DNA from: Acanthopleura granulata
Lineage: Eukaryota; Mollusca; Polyplacophora; Chitonida; Chitonidae
Reading direction: 5' to 3'
Assembly (NCBI GenBank): GCA_016165875.1
Contig: JABBOT010000082.1
Coordinates: forward strand, 5,011,168-5,075,167
Length of the DNA: 64,000 nucleotides
The position numbers and the translations under genes were made by a program. The notes beneath the pieces are model-generated. The model did not search any database, was not told the origin of the DNA, and saw only the letters and a program-made list of their open reading frames with translations. Positions 23,201-34,100 of the stretch are shown piece by piece (the first letter of the stretch is position 1; each line of letters opens with the position of its first letter).

Positions 23201-26200
23201 GAAACCGGGCCGAACCAGGGGGAAACCCACGACCATCCGCAGGTTGCTGGCCGACCTTCCCACGTATGGTAGTGATGTTTTAAGACGCAGTGATGTTAAT
23301 TATTTTCAAAACACAATCATTTGGGAATCAGTCATTAACTAGGTGCCTTTGGAGGAATGAAATAATCGATGTTTTTGTGCTCATTTTTTCCCATCTAATG
23401 GCTGTATTCAGGTGGCACACTGGAAGTCAATGTACCAGGACAAGATGACCGAGTTCGAGGAGAGTGAGAGAAATTGGGACATGCAGATTACTCAGCTTCA
23501 GACGAACTACACCGAGCTGGAAAACGAGCTAGAGATGGTCCGCACCGAGCTGGAGGAGATACTAGACGCAAAACTGAGCATGGAGCTGGAGATAGCGGCC
23601 TACAGACGCCTGCTGGAGGGAGATCAGAGTAGGTGGGTACACAGAGAAATATCGACCTACAGGTCTCTATTGGTGGGAGACCAGTGCCTTCAACGAAACT
23701 CACGTCCCGTTGGTCTTCGGAGCACATCATTTCTCCAGACTAACTGCTGTCACTTCATGCTGACAGGAAGCTAAAGTCATCTGTATATGAGAAACATTGT
23801 AGAATAAAGTTCAAATTGATTTTCTAGTCAGGTTATTTGTGTAGAATTCAACGCCACGGTAGAAATGGCATAAAGGTTCAATTTATTTGTCTGTGTAAAA
23901 CTGTATCCCACTATTATAAATACTCTTGGCTTTCGCATGTATGATAGCCTTGTAATTTGAATTTATTAGTTAACAACCACAACGGATCTGTGCTTGTATC
24001 ATGTTGCCTCTACTTTGGTTGCTAGTCTTCGTCGTTGCGTCGACGACTGGATGCAGGTGGGAAAAGGAGAAGCTCAATCCGAGGAATCCATCTTCGGCAA
24101 AATCATCCACCAGGTCAAGGATTTCGTGCATCCAGAGGAAAAACATGCTTCAGGTATGGGGGGGAAATCTGACTGTTAAAACAACCAAGACGGGTTTTAA
24201 TCTAAGTTTCCATCTGAGAAACACTGGTTTCAAGAGCGCAGTTATTATGAGTAAACCATTAACAAACGGTAAATATCGTCTAGTGTGAATCCGGTTTTGA
24301 ACCCGAATTACGGGCTTGACGGGACTTACTGAAGACATCTGAGTTTTCTACCTAGCACACGCCAACATGGCTTTGTTGAGTGAGTGAGTGCTTGGGGTTT
24401 ACCGTCGTACTTAACAATGTTTCAGTCATATGAAGGGGACCAGTCCTTCTGGTGTGTGCACATAGTGTGTCTTCTTGTGGCCGGGCAATTTCACGCCACC
24501 AAACAGGAACATCATATTACTGGAACATCATGCCAAAGACACTAGGCATATCAAATAACCCAGTCACATTTTACTGACATCGGGCCGACCAATCCTGTTT
24601 CCTTGCTCTGATCTCTTAATGCTGAGCACCAAGCGAGACAGCAACAAGTAACATTTTTGAAGCCTTGACCCGACCCGAGATTGATCCCTGAAAATGACAA
24701 AATGTGTTCATGATTGTAACAAACTGATTTCGTCTACAGGGAAGACTTCACGAGTATAGATCATTTGGCTCATTGCATGAGCATGACTCGATTTGTTACC
24801 ACAAAACATTTTTTGACTAAAGCCTATCAGATGTTCTTTGGTTTTATTTGTGTCTAAAATCCACATTACTTGAGTAATTTATTCATCAGTAACATGTAAC
24901 TTGTTTGGGCAGAGAGCAGCAGTAAGTTCTCCAGTCAGCGCTTGGCCTCGGATATGTCCATCAAAACTACTGTGCATAAGACATCCTCTGGAAACCTGAC
25001 AGTGGACGAGACCAGCCCGGATAACTCGTACGTTGTCGTCAGGAACAAAGGAGAAAAGGTGATGGTCACGATTGAAGCTTCTTTGTTCACGACTTAGCTG
25101 ATGAGTATATTTCTATGTTACAAAGGGAGGCATTCATATTCTGGAATGTATTTCTAAACCGAAATATGGACAGAAATTTCCAAAACAACTACATGCACAG
25201 CAGATCATTGACTTCAGTTTGAATGCGAGCTCTCACCAGTTTGAGTCAGGAAGTTTGTCGGGTACCTGTCGAAATGCAGGTTCCGTCTAGATTCCGTCAT
25301 GACAAACTAGGCCAATCTTCATATACATGTATGGGAAATGTTATGGAATAGGGCGCAAACCATCTATCAAATACATAAATGTAAAAATTGCTAAAGAATG
25401 GTTTACAAACTAAATTTTTTTGACTGTTTTCTATTTTTATTAACAGGCTGAGAAAATGGATGGTATGGTTCTTCGAAGGACTGTGGACGGCAAGGAAGAT
25501 GTACATTTCAAGTTCAAGAGTCTAACTTTGAACCCGGGAAAGACAGTTCGGGTAAACATTTTTTCCACATGTTAAGTAAAATCCGATTTGTCAAACAATC
25601 CAACTGTTGGATGACGTCTCCGTTGGAATTTTAAATAACTCCAACGTCTGAAATTATGTCGAATTACTGGGAGAAAATTTGTTGAATATTGGCCGCAAAA
25701 TTCGATACTCGTGTAATCCAAAATCGCAGGTTGATTATGATCATTGCCCATATTTCATACAAAAAACGTACTTGTAGCAAAGACGTGAGAAGTGCCTACG
25801 AATGAATGCTAAATCAAACTCGAACTCGTAAATTCTATAAGTTAGCATTAATATCTATAAATGAAGTAACGTTTATGTCCTAAATCTGTAACATGTTGCA
25901 ATGAGGCATTAAATCATGTATGTAGATAATGATGAGATCTTGAGATCTTCTTGTCAGGATTTTGCTCAAACGCATTTTTAGCTGGTCCTCAAATAGAATG
26001 AATGAATGAATGATTATTTCACTTCGGCAGTACTGTACAGCATATCGTGGCGACCTCGAGTAGAAACACACACTTGACATGAGTCTTACCGGGCTAGAGT
26101 ATTTCAGCTTTTCTCAGTGGTAGAAATAATTCCCTTTAAAAATGTCAATACATGGCCATTTCGTTTTACAAATTTTTTATTGTTTAGTTATTTCTCTTGT

Positions 26201-27646
26201 CAATGGCTGACTTGCATTTAATGTTAATCCACAATTATTGTGATACACTCTAAAAGTAAAATTGTTGAACTCAAGACATTAATGTTTCCTTTTGATTGTT
26301 GCCAGAACAGATTATGTTACAGCGCCATATGTTTGATATTATGTGGTGCACAAGAGAAACGCCAATCAAACAAGGATATTTTCTGATAAATCATGAAAAA
26401 CATGTATTATAACATAATTGTTTGCAGAATTAATATCTTGTTTCGGACATGATTTAAAATGATGGTATTAAGTCATTTAATAAACCATTTTGAGGGAATA
26501 ACATTTGATTTGAATAACACTGATTAACGTTGGATTTGGAGTAGTAGGGATACGCAGATACAATGCATGCAACATGCCCCAGTGATGGTAAAATTTCACG
26601 ATCACCGACTTGAATATTCCTCCTCATACCCACAGATTGTGACAAAAACCTTCAAGGGGAAAACTAACGCGGACTACGTGTTTGAGGGAGAAGCCGCCGG
26701 CATGGGCAAAAACGTCGTTCTGTCTCTCTTCAACGACAAAGGAGAGGTAAGAAACTTTGCTCACATTGGCATACACGATTTTCCCTTAGGAGACAGATAT
26801 CCTCAGAGAGAAATCAATTGGACAGCCAGTAGGACGATCCCTCCACACCCTCTACTCCCTCCCAAATAAAACTGAAATATGTCTTTGAAATGATTGTAAT
26901 ACAGGTATACATGTATGCGGTGGGTCCTCCTTGGAATTGTTGTTGGCCTGCCGGCGCAGCACATTGATTCATTGATGCCTCTCGCTTATACGTTCGCTGG
27001 CTTGTCGTACATAGAAAGGATTGCAGCTAATAAAGTATGGCTCTACCCGGTTTTCTCCCACCATAATGCTGACCGCCGTAGCTCTAGTGAAACATTCTTG
27101 AGTACGGCGTAAAACACTAAACAAATGGGTAAGTAAATAAATCATACATGTAGGTAAATGTTTGACAGTTTTTTGTGTGATAGGCCTTGATATACAAGCT
27201 CTAATCGGCACCAAAAGCTTACTGTGATAGTCTGACACCTAGGTTATGGGGGTAAGACAGAAGGGCTGATAAAAATAGATAAAAGAAATCTCGGAGTAAG
27301 TGCCTGAGAACAGTTAAATAAATTGTAAAGCCGTCAGCAGTGGAACTGGGGCTTGGATTCGAACACCCTTCTGTAATTATTCCAGGCCCCGTGGTGTTAG
27401 GGGAGTAAATCTAGTAGACAACCTTACTGAATTTTCCTTGATGTTGTTGTTGTCCTGGGTTTTGATGTTTTTGACACCGTGAAACCGAGAACTTTTCTTT
27501 ACATCTTGATGGAACTTTGTACATTGTTAAAGAAGGGCGAGAATTGTGTTGCTTCGAACAGGCTACCAGGTATCCGTGTTGATCAGGTGTCCCCTTGTGT
27601 ATTTCAGGAGCAAGCCTCTCTGGTTATGAAGAACATCTGTGGATAG
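16819..27646 (+). CDS. Cytoplasmic intermediate filament protein 1
   Basis: Eleven coding exons give a protein of about 582 residues that should form coiled-coil dimers and cytoplasmic filaments. The head (1-65) is Ser/Thr/Lys-rich. The rod runs about 66-416, from the helix-initiation motif [19 protein letters not shown] to the termination motif AAYRRLLEGDQSR. A polar linker follows, then a lamin-tail domain from about 455 to 575. The rod is 351 residues, the same as in the neighbouring gene and in line with the long protostome/lamin coil 1B. ATG 16819 is the first in frame. Exons 2-5 are 187, 96, 162 and 126 nt. Odd points are a GC donor after exon 5, a doubtful exon 6/7 junction, and no tryptophan in the tail domain. 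The family assignment is secure; whether the protein pairs with the product of gene 2 is inference. Confidence 0.93.
18022..18105 (+). mobile_element. SINE 3' fragment
   Basis: Only the tail remains: CTGGCCGCCGACGTAC, then GAAATATTCTTGAGTACGGC, GTAAAACGCC and AATAAATAAATT. Confidence 0.65.
18920..19130 (-). mobile_element. SINE, internally deleted
   Basis: Plus-strand reading shows TTTATTTATTAAATTGGTG, TACGCCGTACTCAAGAG, then a jump to CCGGAGGAAACCCACGACC and on to the tRNA-like head ending GAGGGCCC. The central part with the GGCGGCCAGCATTATGG motif is missing. Confidence 0.7.
19755..19970 (+). mobile_element. tRNA-derived SINE
   Basis: It has the tRNA-like head ACGTGGCTGAGAGGGGTTAG, CAATGACCCAGGAATTCC, and the tail TTTCTTGAGTATGGCGTAAA, ending in AATAAATAAATAAA. 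It lies 140 nt before exon 2 of IF gene 1. Confidence 0.7.
20113..20299 (+). CDS. IF gene 1, exon 2 (coil 1B)
   Basis: 187 nt, phase 2 in and phase 0 out (GCG|GTAAGA). It reads FASLKKDFEKLNKALQEE and continues through EYESEVGLMRRRVGFL, clear heptads of coil 1B. It is the same length as exon 2 of gene 2. Confidence 0.92.
21239..21334 (+). CDS. IF gene 1, exon 3 (coil 1B)
   Basis: 96 nt, phase 0 on both sides (TTGTAG|CTG ... CAG|GTAGGA). It encodes LVDSEQLGRVHAENRVRSLE and on to FLKSVHDQ. The length is identical to gene 2 exon 3. Confidence 0.9.
22252..22413 (+). CDS. IF gene 1, exon 4 (end of coil 1B, start of coil 2)
   Basis: 162 nt, phase 0 on both sides (CTGCAG|GAAATG ... AAG|GTCAAA). It encodes EMKELGALAYRDTTAENREF and the following coil. 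The donor GTCAAA is weak, but exon length and position match gene 2 exactly. Confidence 0.88.
22954..23079 (+). CDS. IF gene 1, exon 5 (coil 2), GC donor
   Basis: 126 nt, phase 0 on both sides. It encodes ISQIQSGNVRSSLEVEQSKE and ends LLDLERQ. The exon end is CAG followed by GCATGT, so this is a GC-AG intron; no GT donor keeps the length and frame that gene 2 shows. Confidence 0.85.
23117..23269 (-). mobile_element. SINE fragment close to the GC donor
   Basis: It has the plus-strand tail TTTATTTATTTATTTGATTGG, then GGCGGCCTGAATTATGG and AAACCCACGACCATCCGC, and breaks off after CCTTCCCACGTA. The tRNA-like head is absent. It starts 38 nt after the exon 5 boundary. Confidence 0.75.
23412..23636 (+). 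CDS. IF gene 1, exon 6 (coil 2, helix termination)
   Basis: It encodes VAHWKSMYQDKMTEFEESER through to the rod-terminal [18 protein letters not shown]. The 3' limit is uncertain. The donor equivalent to gene 2 would be AG|GTGGGT at 23633 (phase 2), but only a phase-0 end such as TGG|GTACAC at 23637 keeps the lamin-tail frame through the next exon as read here. Confidence 0.8.
24057..24153 (+). CDS. IF gene 1, exon 7 (tail linker)
   Basis: 97 nt, acceptor GGATGCAG and donor TTCAG|GTATGG, phase 1 out. In the frame that continues into the lamin-tail domain it reads VGKGEAQSEESIFGKIIHQV, a charged, probably helical linker. The +1 frame is also open (WEKEKLNPRNPSS) but would end at a stop in exon 8. 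Confidence 0.65.
24371..24690 (+). mobile_element. Second SINE-like family, single copy
   Basis: It begins GAGTGAGTGAGTGCTTGGGG, then TTTACCGTCGTACTTAACAA and TTTCAGTCATATGA, and ends near CCGACCCGAGATTGATCCCT. From general knowledge, mollusc genomes carry abundant elements with this GAGTGAGTGAG and TTTCAGTCATATGA signature. It lies in intron 7 of IF gene 1. Confidence 0.55.
24913..25058 (+). CDS. IF gene 1, exon 8 (start of lamin-tail domain)
   Basis: 146 nt, phase 1 in and phase 0 out (AAG|GTGATG). It encodes ESSSKFSSQRLASDMSIKTT and the first beta strands, up to SYVVVRNKGEK, matching the FIVLENTG-type strand of other protostome tails. Confidence 0.88.
25447..25551 (+). CDS. IF gene 1, exon 9 (lamin-tail domain)
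   Basis: 105 nt, phase 0 on both sides. It reads AEKMDGMVLRRTVDGKEDVH, then KSLTLNPGKTVR. The LRRTVDG and L.PGK.V signature is typical; the tryptophan usually found before L.R is a methionine here. Confidence 0.9.
26636..26746 (+). CDS. IF gene 1, exon 10 (lamin-tail domain)
   Basis: 111 nt, phase 0 on both sides. It reads IVTKTFKGKTNADYVFEGEA, then KNVVLSLFNDKGE. It corresponds to the IWARK...DSWG...LFN exon of gene 2, but both tryptophans are replaced. Confidence 0.9.
27040..27142 (+). mobile_element. SINE 3' fragment
   Basis: It has TTTTCTCCCACCATAATGC, GACCGCCGTAGCTCTAGTG, the tail ACATTCTTGAGTACGGCG and TAAGTAAATAAATC. It lies in the last intron of IF gene 1. Confidence 0.65.
27608..27646 (+). 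CDS. IF gene 1, last coding exon
   Basis: Acceptor TATTTCAG|GAG, phase 0; it encodes EQASLVMKNICG and a TAG stop at 27644-27646. In place and size it fits the short last exon of other protostome IF genes. Confidence 0.82.
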   Translation, partial: EQASLVMKNICG

Positions 27647-28354
27647 GTTGTCTGTCCGTTTCTGTGGTGGCGCTAGGTATGAACATCCGGGTACCGTTTT
27701 AAGTTAGTATATAAAACAAAGTTTCTATAAAGATACAATACAGAGAAAAATATACCCGAGAACCCGACTTCCATTCCACAGAGCCAGTCTTGAGTTTAAT
27801 CAAAGTTAAAATAGTGAATTAAACGTTTGTTTTTTAACCGAAACCTTTCAGACTGGGAGGACATATGTGTGGCAAGTGTCATGTGAAGACAGCTGTTATT
27901 ATTTGAGATTGACAGGTATTATTTTGCGATGTTGAAAAAGGCAAAAATCACTTTGTGGAATCTGCCCCAGTTTTTGTTATGTAGATTCAATCAGGCAATT
28001 TTCCTCTAAATATTTTGTCCTTAAGATATGAAGTTTTACTGTGTTCTACATTCACTGGACATGCGATTTATAACGGCTGTATTAATGATAGATCATTATG
28101 GGGAAAATGCTGTTCTACTGACATTTTGTAAAGTTAATTGTCTGTCATTCGTATCTCGCAGTCTATTGTTTTCATTACATGTAATTACATGTATGAGTAA
28201 ACTCTTAGAATCAGTAGACGAGCGTTTTCACAATTTTTGTTTGTATAACGTTGACTCAAGACTGTCCCTCCAGTCTGTACGTTAGTAACTACTACTTGGA
28301 TGACCTTGTCGTCATTTCGTCAAACTGAATTCCATTCCATTGTTATCTGATGAA

Positions 28355-28360
28355 AATAAA
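28355..28360 (+). terminator. Candidate poly(A) signal, IF gene 1
   Basis: AATAAA lies about 710 nt after the stop and is followed by a GT-rich stretch (AATGTGTATTATGTCTTG), the usual context for cleavage. Confidence 0.45.
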
Positions 28361-29217
28361 ATCTTCAATGTGTATTATGTCTTGAATGTACGAGCTTACT
28401 CAGCATATGAATGATTGCCAACCGTGTGACGAAAGTTTTCATTTCCGTGACATGCAGTGTCACGCTATGTGATATCAGGATCTTTGAAGCAATTGGAAAC
28501 TCTTCAGCCGCGTCGATGTCACAAACGCCTTGTCTGGAGTATTGTGAATGATTTTCCGGAGATATTGACGTTTTTACAAATATAAATATCCCTGATGAAG
28601 TGTCCACCTCAAGACGGAATGCGCTTAGAATAGATTAAAGTACTAGGAGCTAAGGAACCATTTGTTTCCGTTAAAGCATGGAGTGTATACATCATATGCC
28701 AATATTTGGACGTTATTGTCGTCTCTGTGGACTGCTTGGCGTTTTAGACATTATATGGGTCAAGTGAAGACATTGTCTCCTTGCTACAGATCGGTATCGG
28801 TGCTACAGTATTTGAGGTCGTGCCTCACTAAGTCACTACCGAAAGCTGGATCTGGCCTACTGGTTAATGGTATTTGCCTTTCAATCTCTTGGACACAGAA
28901 GGTGTAAGTTCAAAACCGACCTTGGACAGGGTATTTCTAGATCCCGGCGATCCTGTTAGATCGACTATAATACAAGTAAATAAACACCACGAGGCAGACA
29001 GTAAGGGTTTATCTAATAACCAAAAAACACTGAAACCGGAAGAAACGGCACTTGTTTATCCTTCTACATACTGATCCCTAACGAGAAAGTATCACCAATT
29101 CTGAAAAGCACGAATGTTGTTGATACCATAACGCAACGTCGCGATACTGACGTTATTTTATTTTATGTTGTACAACGACTGCCGGGTATAAAAAGTAGAA
29201 TGACAGCATTGCTCGCT

Positions 29218-29361
29218 GTGCAACTTACTTGATGTCCTTGATTCGAACGTGGTGTGCAGTTTACCTGATGTGTTTGAGACGAACGTGGTGTGCAGTTTAC
29301 TTAATGTTTTTGATTCGAACTTAAATTGCAACATACTTGATGTGCTTGATCCTAGCTACGT
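29218..29361 (+). repeat. 36-bp tandem repeat, four units
   Basis: Units start at 29218, 29254, 29290 and 29326, each of the form GTGCAGTTTACTTGATG followed by TTTGATTCGAACGTGGT. The first three are close; the fourth is diverged at its end. Confidence 0.85.
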
Positions 29362-29574
29362 AGCACGTGGGTCAAAACAGATTGTGCTAATCGGACAGAG
29401 GTATTGTTGCTGTGTCGTAAAAGCATAGTCATTCATTCATGCGTCATGACTATATATCCTTGTGTGTGCGTACATTCGTTGTCCATGCATATATCAACCT
29501 CATGTTACATGTACTCACCTCTTGCAGAGGATATTACATCTTCGCTAAAAAAGTTTTAGGTGCTAAGGTTTTTC

Positions 29575-29633
29575 TCCAGAGTGTTGCATTCAAGAGTACG
29601 GAGCAAAACACCAATCAAATAAATAAATGAATC
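29575..29633 (+). mobile_element. SINE 3' fragment
   Basis: Only the terminal motif remains: CATTCAAGAGTACGGAGC, AAAACACCAATC and AAATAAATAAATGAATC. Confidence 0.55.
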
Positions 29634-31114
29634 AGAGTGCGGCTGGAGGGAAGTGAGGGGCGAGTGGGAAGGGGGTGTCGCACCTTTGTACGTCATATAA
29701 TTGTCGTGCGCTGGCATCCGTGGGGAGTGTGTACATGTATCCGTAAGACTGTGGGAATTAATGTATATAATTGGCAAGCGCAACAGCAGTAGCGAGGAAT
29801 GTAGGTTTCCTTTCCCAGCCGGTGTTGCTATGCCTTAATAGAAAGCTACGTCGTAATACAAGCCATCTTCAAGGAACACAACGCGTGCACTCGGTGGGTA
29901 ACATCCTACCAGCTGTTTAAAGGTATTTTGACAGTGAGGTCAAAATGTTATTCGAGTTCAGCGCCTTAACTTGACTTCTATAACCATATACTAAAGTAAA
30001 TGTTATCAGCATTCATAGGCTTTTATATCCTGAAATTATTTGTTTCAACAGATTGCAAAGTAAGTCAGGATATTAAAGCCATTATCGTGGATAAGTTTTA
30101 TTATTGTACATGCATTCATGCTGAGATGGACTGATTTGCCCCACTGTGCCATAAAGCGACGAAGTTACTGCATAACGGCCCACAAGCCCAACTGCAACTG
30201 CAACTACACAACATAGTTTACTTGTTCCCATTACCGACGACATGAAAGCAGTCGCAGAGAAAATTTATACAGAACCAGCTCTATCTTTGCTCGGCGATAC
30301 GAATGTCGCGCTGCTGTCGCGACGTGACTATTATAAAATAAACAAGTTTCTGTGTTTTTAGCGTTGCAGTTGCGGTTACAGCTGTGGCTGTCGCCCGCAG
30401 TGGCATGGGCCTTGAATGAACGTAACCATAACGCCGTTACATCGAGGCTTCTCTTTTGAAATTATGTGAAGAATGGTAGTCTTCTAGACTCAGAGGCGTT
30501 CCACAACCTCAGCAAGTGGCATCGCTGTACTGCAAAACCTCATTTTGCAATCAAAGCGATGCGAGGTGTATAAACGTTAACAACAGACGTTGAACCACAT
30601 GCAATCTGGGAATGTATTATGACACACATCGCAGGTGCGGGCGACAAATTAGTAGGTTAATTTGACGGTGATCCCTTTGTTAGTTTAGTGACATTCATGT
30701 GGCTTGTCGGACAAGCGATACAGTAAGAACAATAAATACGTGTGTTAGAAAGCAAAGGTGAATGCTTTAATGACGTAATCAGCAAATATAAACAGTAGGA
30801 GCTGTAAGACGTGACGTACTATAATCATAAAGAGGCACAACCATACTGGACAGACAAACAACTCGTTGTAGGAGTTAACACATACAATAGCATATTACTA
30901 CAACATCGTTCAACATCAGCAGCAAAATTCTCATTCCCCAGTTAATAGCAGCTCAGGAGAAAATATCCAGCTCAGGAATGATTGGTTCAGTAATTTTCAT
31001 GCTGAGGGGTTAATACAACAGTAAACGCACTGTTTACGACAGAAACAAAGGTTGCGTCTTGGATTGGTTGCTGTCATTTTTGGGCACTTTGTCCTCTCTG
31101 GTAGCCATGGTGAC

Positions 31115-31138
31115 TCACCCTCCGCCAACATGACCTTT
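31115..31138 (-). CDS. IF gene 2, candidate last exon (long form)
   Basis: Acceptor GCCTTTTCAG and phase 0, encoding KGHVGGG and a TGA stop. Phase and position fit, but the sequence does not resemble the usual short IF C-terminus, and a strong donor GG|GTGAGT overlaps the stop. A longer frame running back to 31336 (with [18 protein letters not shown]) looks protein-like and could be part of this or another exon. Confidence 0.35.
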   Translation of the reverse strand, partial: KGHVGGG

Positions 31139-34100
31139 CTGAAAAGGCCTCAGCTCGAAATTCATCGAGAGCTTGTCAAGCCACCTCAAGAATTCTCTTG
31201 TTTCTTTTGACAGTGTGATGTGCCCAGGCACCTCGACTAATCCCACAGTATACAAGTCTTTGTCATTATCACTCGGCTTCCGTCGAAAGAAAAAGGAAAC
31301 TGGTTTAAATGATGGCACATTTATCCTCTTTATCAAACTGCTTGTAAGTTAAACCACTGCGTGAAATCTGTGCATAAACCGACGGGCAAGCATAGGCAAC
31401 ATGAATTGTGTGTAAGCGGAACCAACCTTGATATAAAAAGTTAAAATCTCTCCCAACTTCGAAGACTTAAATGTAGAAATCTTGTTCTCTTTTCACCCTT
31501 TCCGCTCATGGGATCTAATATTCTTTAAAGACAACCTTAAATAATGTCCTCTACTTAAACAAATTGCCGAACTAGAACAGGGTGCATCACGTGCAAATAT
31601 TGAACCAGAGGAAAGACATCGGGTAGAAATCTTTTCGCTGTAGAAAGAATTCATCGCTGGCAGTAAAACTGACGTACAGATACGAGACAATACAATGCAA
31701 CAATTTTAAACTAATTTTAGAACCATATGTACTGCATCACATATCTGTGGTTTAATTATACATCACGTAAAACCCAATGAAGTGCTTTGTTTTCAGTTTA
31801 TTTGAGTCATCAACACAGAACGCAGCATTAATGTAAACCATTCCCTTTACCCACAATAACAACGACAGGAAAAAATATTCAGATTTACCTATCTGTGTAC
31901 AAAAATACAAGTCGAATGCAAAAAGTGTCACCACCTCCAAACAAGGACAGCGCTTATCTTCTAAGATGATACTACTGTTTATATGACATGTGTTATACAT
32001 TAAAAACGAGCCTGTATTACCAATGCAATGTATGCCATTAGGGTAAGGTAATATAATATAACAGAAGAGACGATTACCAATAAATAAAAGACACGGAATG
32101 ATGGCAGTCTTTGTTATCTGCGGAACAGGACGTCGCGCTAGACGAAACACAAATCTAACTTCCTGCCACGTTATATCGTCTACACAACTACGGCCTACTA
32201 CAACAAATAATCGCATTTGACAAAACATTTCTGTTCGACAATGTATTTCCCTAGTTTCTTCACAGTCTTAGAAATTTGGCGTTTCAAGAAATGCATTTTT
32301 AAAGGTGAAAAATAAGCCGTTGTGATAATGTTGAATATCAAGGAATGTACCACGCAGGATTACATCACCCCAGTTTTGCACATGGTTCTTACAGCTAGCT
32401 CAGCCGCAATGCACACCTGCTGCCATTATTAGACAATTCGTTACAAGACGCAAAAACAAACACAATTGATTTGCTATCTTTTCAACTTTTTTCAATCCTC
32501 CAACTTTATAAAGTTCAGAAGTCTGAGCACACGAGAATTTTTTTAAAACATTACACAAACCTAGGCCTACTTGTCCACGGTATAACATTTCCTACTATAG
32601 GTGTATTTAAACCTATCCTGGTACAATATTGAAGTCTTTATAACTTGCCAAATCTACTAACAGAAATCTACCAATAGAATATGCCTCATGCCCTTCCCTG
32701 AGGGTATACTACAATACATTAACGTTCAAAGAAAACATGTTCCATCCTGTTATCAGATAACCACAAACTACAACACTTTGTAAAACAAAAACCATGAAAG
32801 TTGTGCAAAATAGCGACCAAGCTGTTGCTAGGCAACCAACACATCGCGCAACTGAAGCCAGTACCCTGGTGTAAATTATTTTGGTTGACTAAAATGACTA
32901 CAAAGTGTTAAAAGTGAATAATCTCTTAGGAATAACGTGGTCCTTGGCAGTGTTTAATGATACAATGTCTTCTGGGTGTGGCTGGCCTTCTCCTGTAAAA
33001 AGAGGTTCGAAACGTGTGAGGAATGATCCACAAGGGACAATCTTACAATACATTTTCTTGGGATGCATGACAAAAAATAAGATGATTATAAATAAAATGT
33101 TTCTGCATCCACGGATGGGAGAAATCGAAAATTTTGAATGGAAGACGCTTCGAGTGGGACAAAATATTTCGAGCAGAAACTGGTACAAACGCACACATCG
33201 GGATCTTTTCAAGGGAAAGTCGGATTAGCTTTAATAATTTGGTAATTTTGAGTTAGCGGCTGAACTTGAACTACATAGGCAGACTACCCCAGGTAGGCAC
33301 AAGCCTGGGAGTTCATTTGCAGTAGGTCTATGTAGGAAGATACATGTACAGGTTGATTGACATCCATTCAGTTTCTACAGTCAAAAACCGTCATGTACAA
33401 AACAGTTATAGATACTTTACAACAACAAAAACTGACTGGCACTCAGTTCAGAACCAACTGGTTAACCGAGCTATTGGTGAGAAGTTGCCTGCCAACTCCG
33501 ATATAAATGGCCATGTGTCTTATTTAACGGGTAATCTTGATAATTTTGCAACTCACTTCGATAATTACCCCAGTCTTTATAATTATAAATATAATTTGGA
33601 ACGGAAGGTATTGGAAATTTAAAAGCATGGAAACAGGTGCCTGACATTTTTGAAAACACCCCACAGGACAAAGTGGTATTACCAAGTTTTTCATATGTTA
33701 TTTAGCACGGGGCAAAGTTCACTTGGCGCATACCACTTCCCAAAAAGTGTTTTTTTCAGAAATGCCTCACATCTGTTTGCAGGCTTCCATTCATAGAGCA
33801 CTTGCGATCATTATCACATATGCCCCATTGCCACTTCTGCTGTAGTCAACTGTAGAGAATATACATACAGAATCCTCTAACTGGACAAATATCCTACAGT
33901 GGCTTGAAGTGTTGACGCTAAGACGCAGTCATCCAGAAGTGTTGACGTAAGAAACAGAGCAACAAAAACTGCAGTCCAAACAGCACCGAACAGATTCTGG
34001 TTGAGCGACAATCAGCCAGGTTGCTGTTGTTGAATCTTACCTCGTTTGCTCCGTTGAAAAGTCTGGTCACGACCTGTAGACCAACGCCCCAGCTGTCATC

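Larger units (their letters stand above)
27647..31114. other. Region between the converging IF genes
   Basis: It contains the 3' untranslated region of gene 1 with a candidate poly(A) signal at 28355, a 36-bp tandem repeat at 29218-29361 and a SINE tail at 29575-29633. A minus-strand AATAAA (plus TTTATT at 30097-30102) could end gene 2. I see no other coding sequence. Confidence 0.5.
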
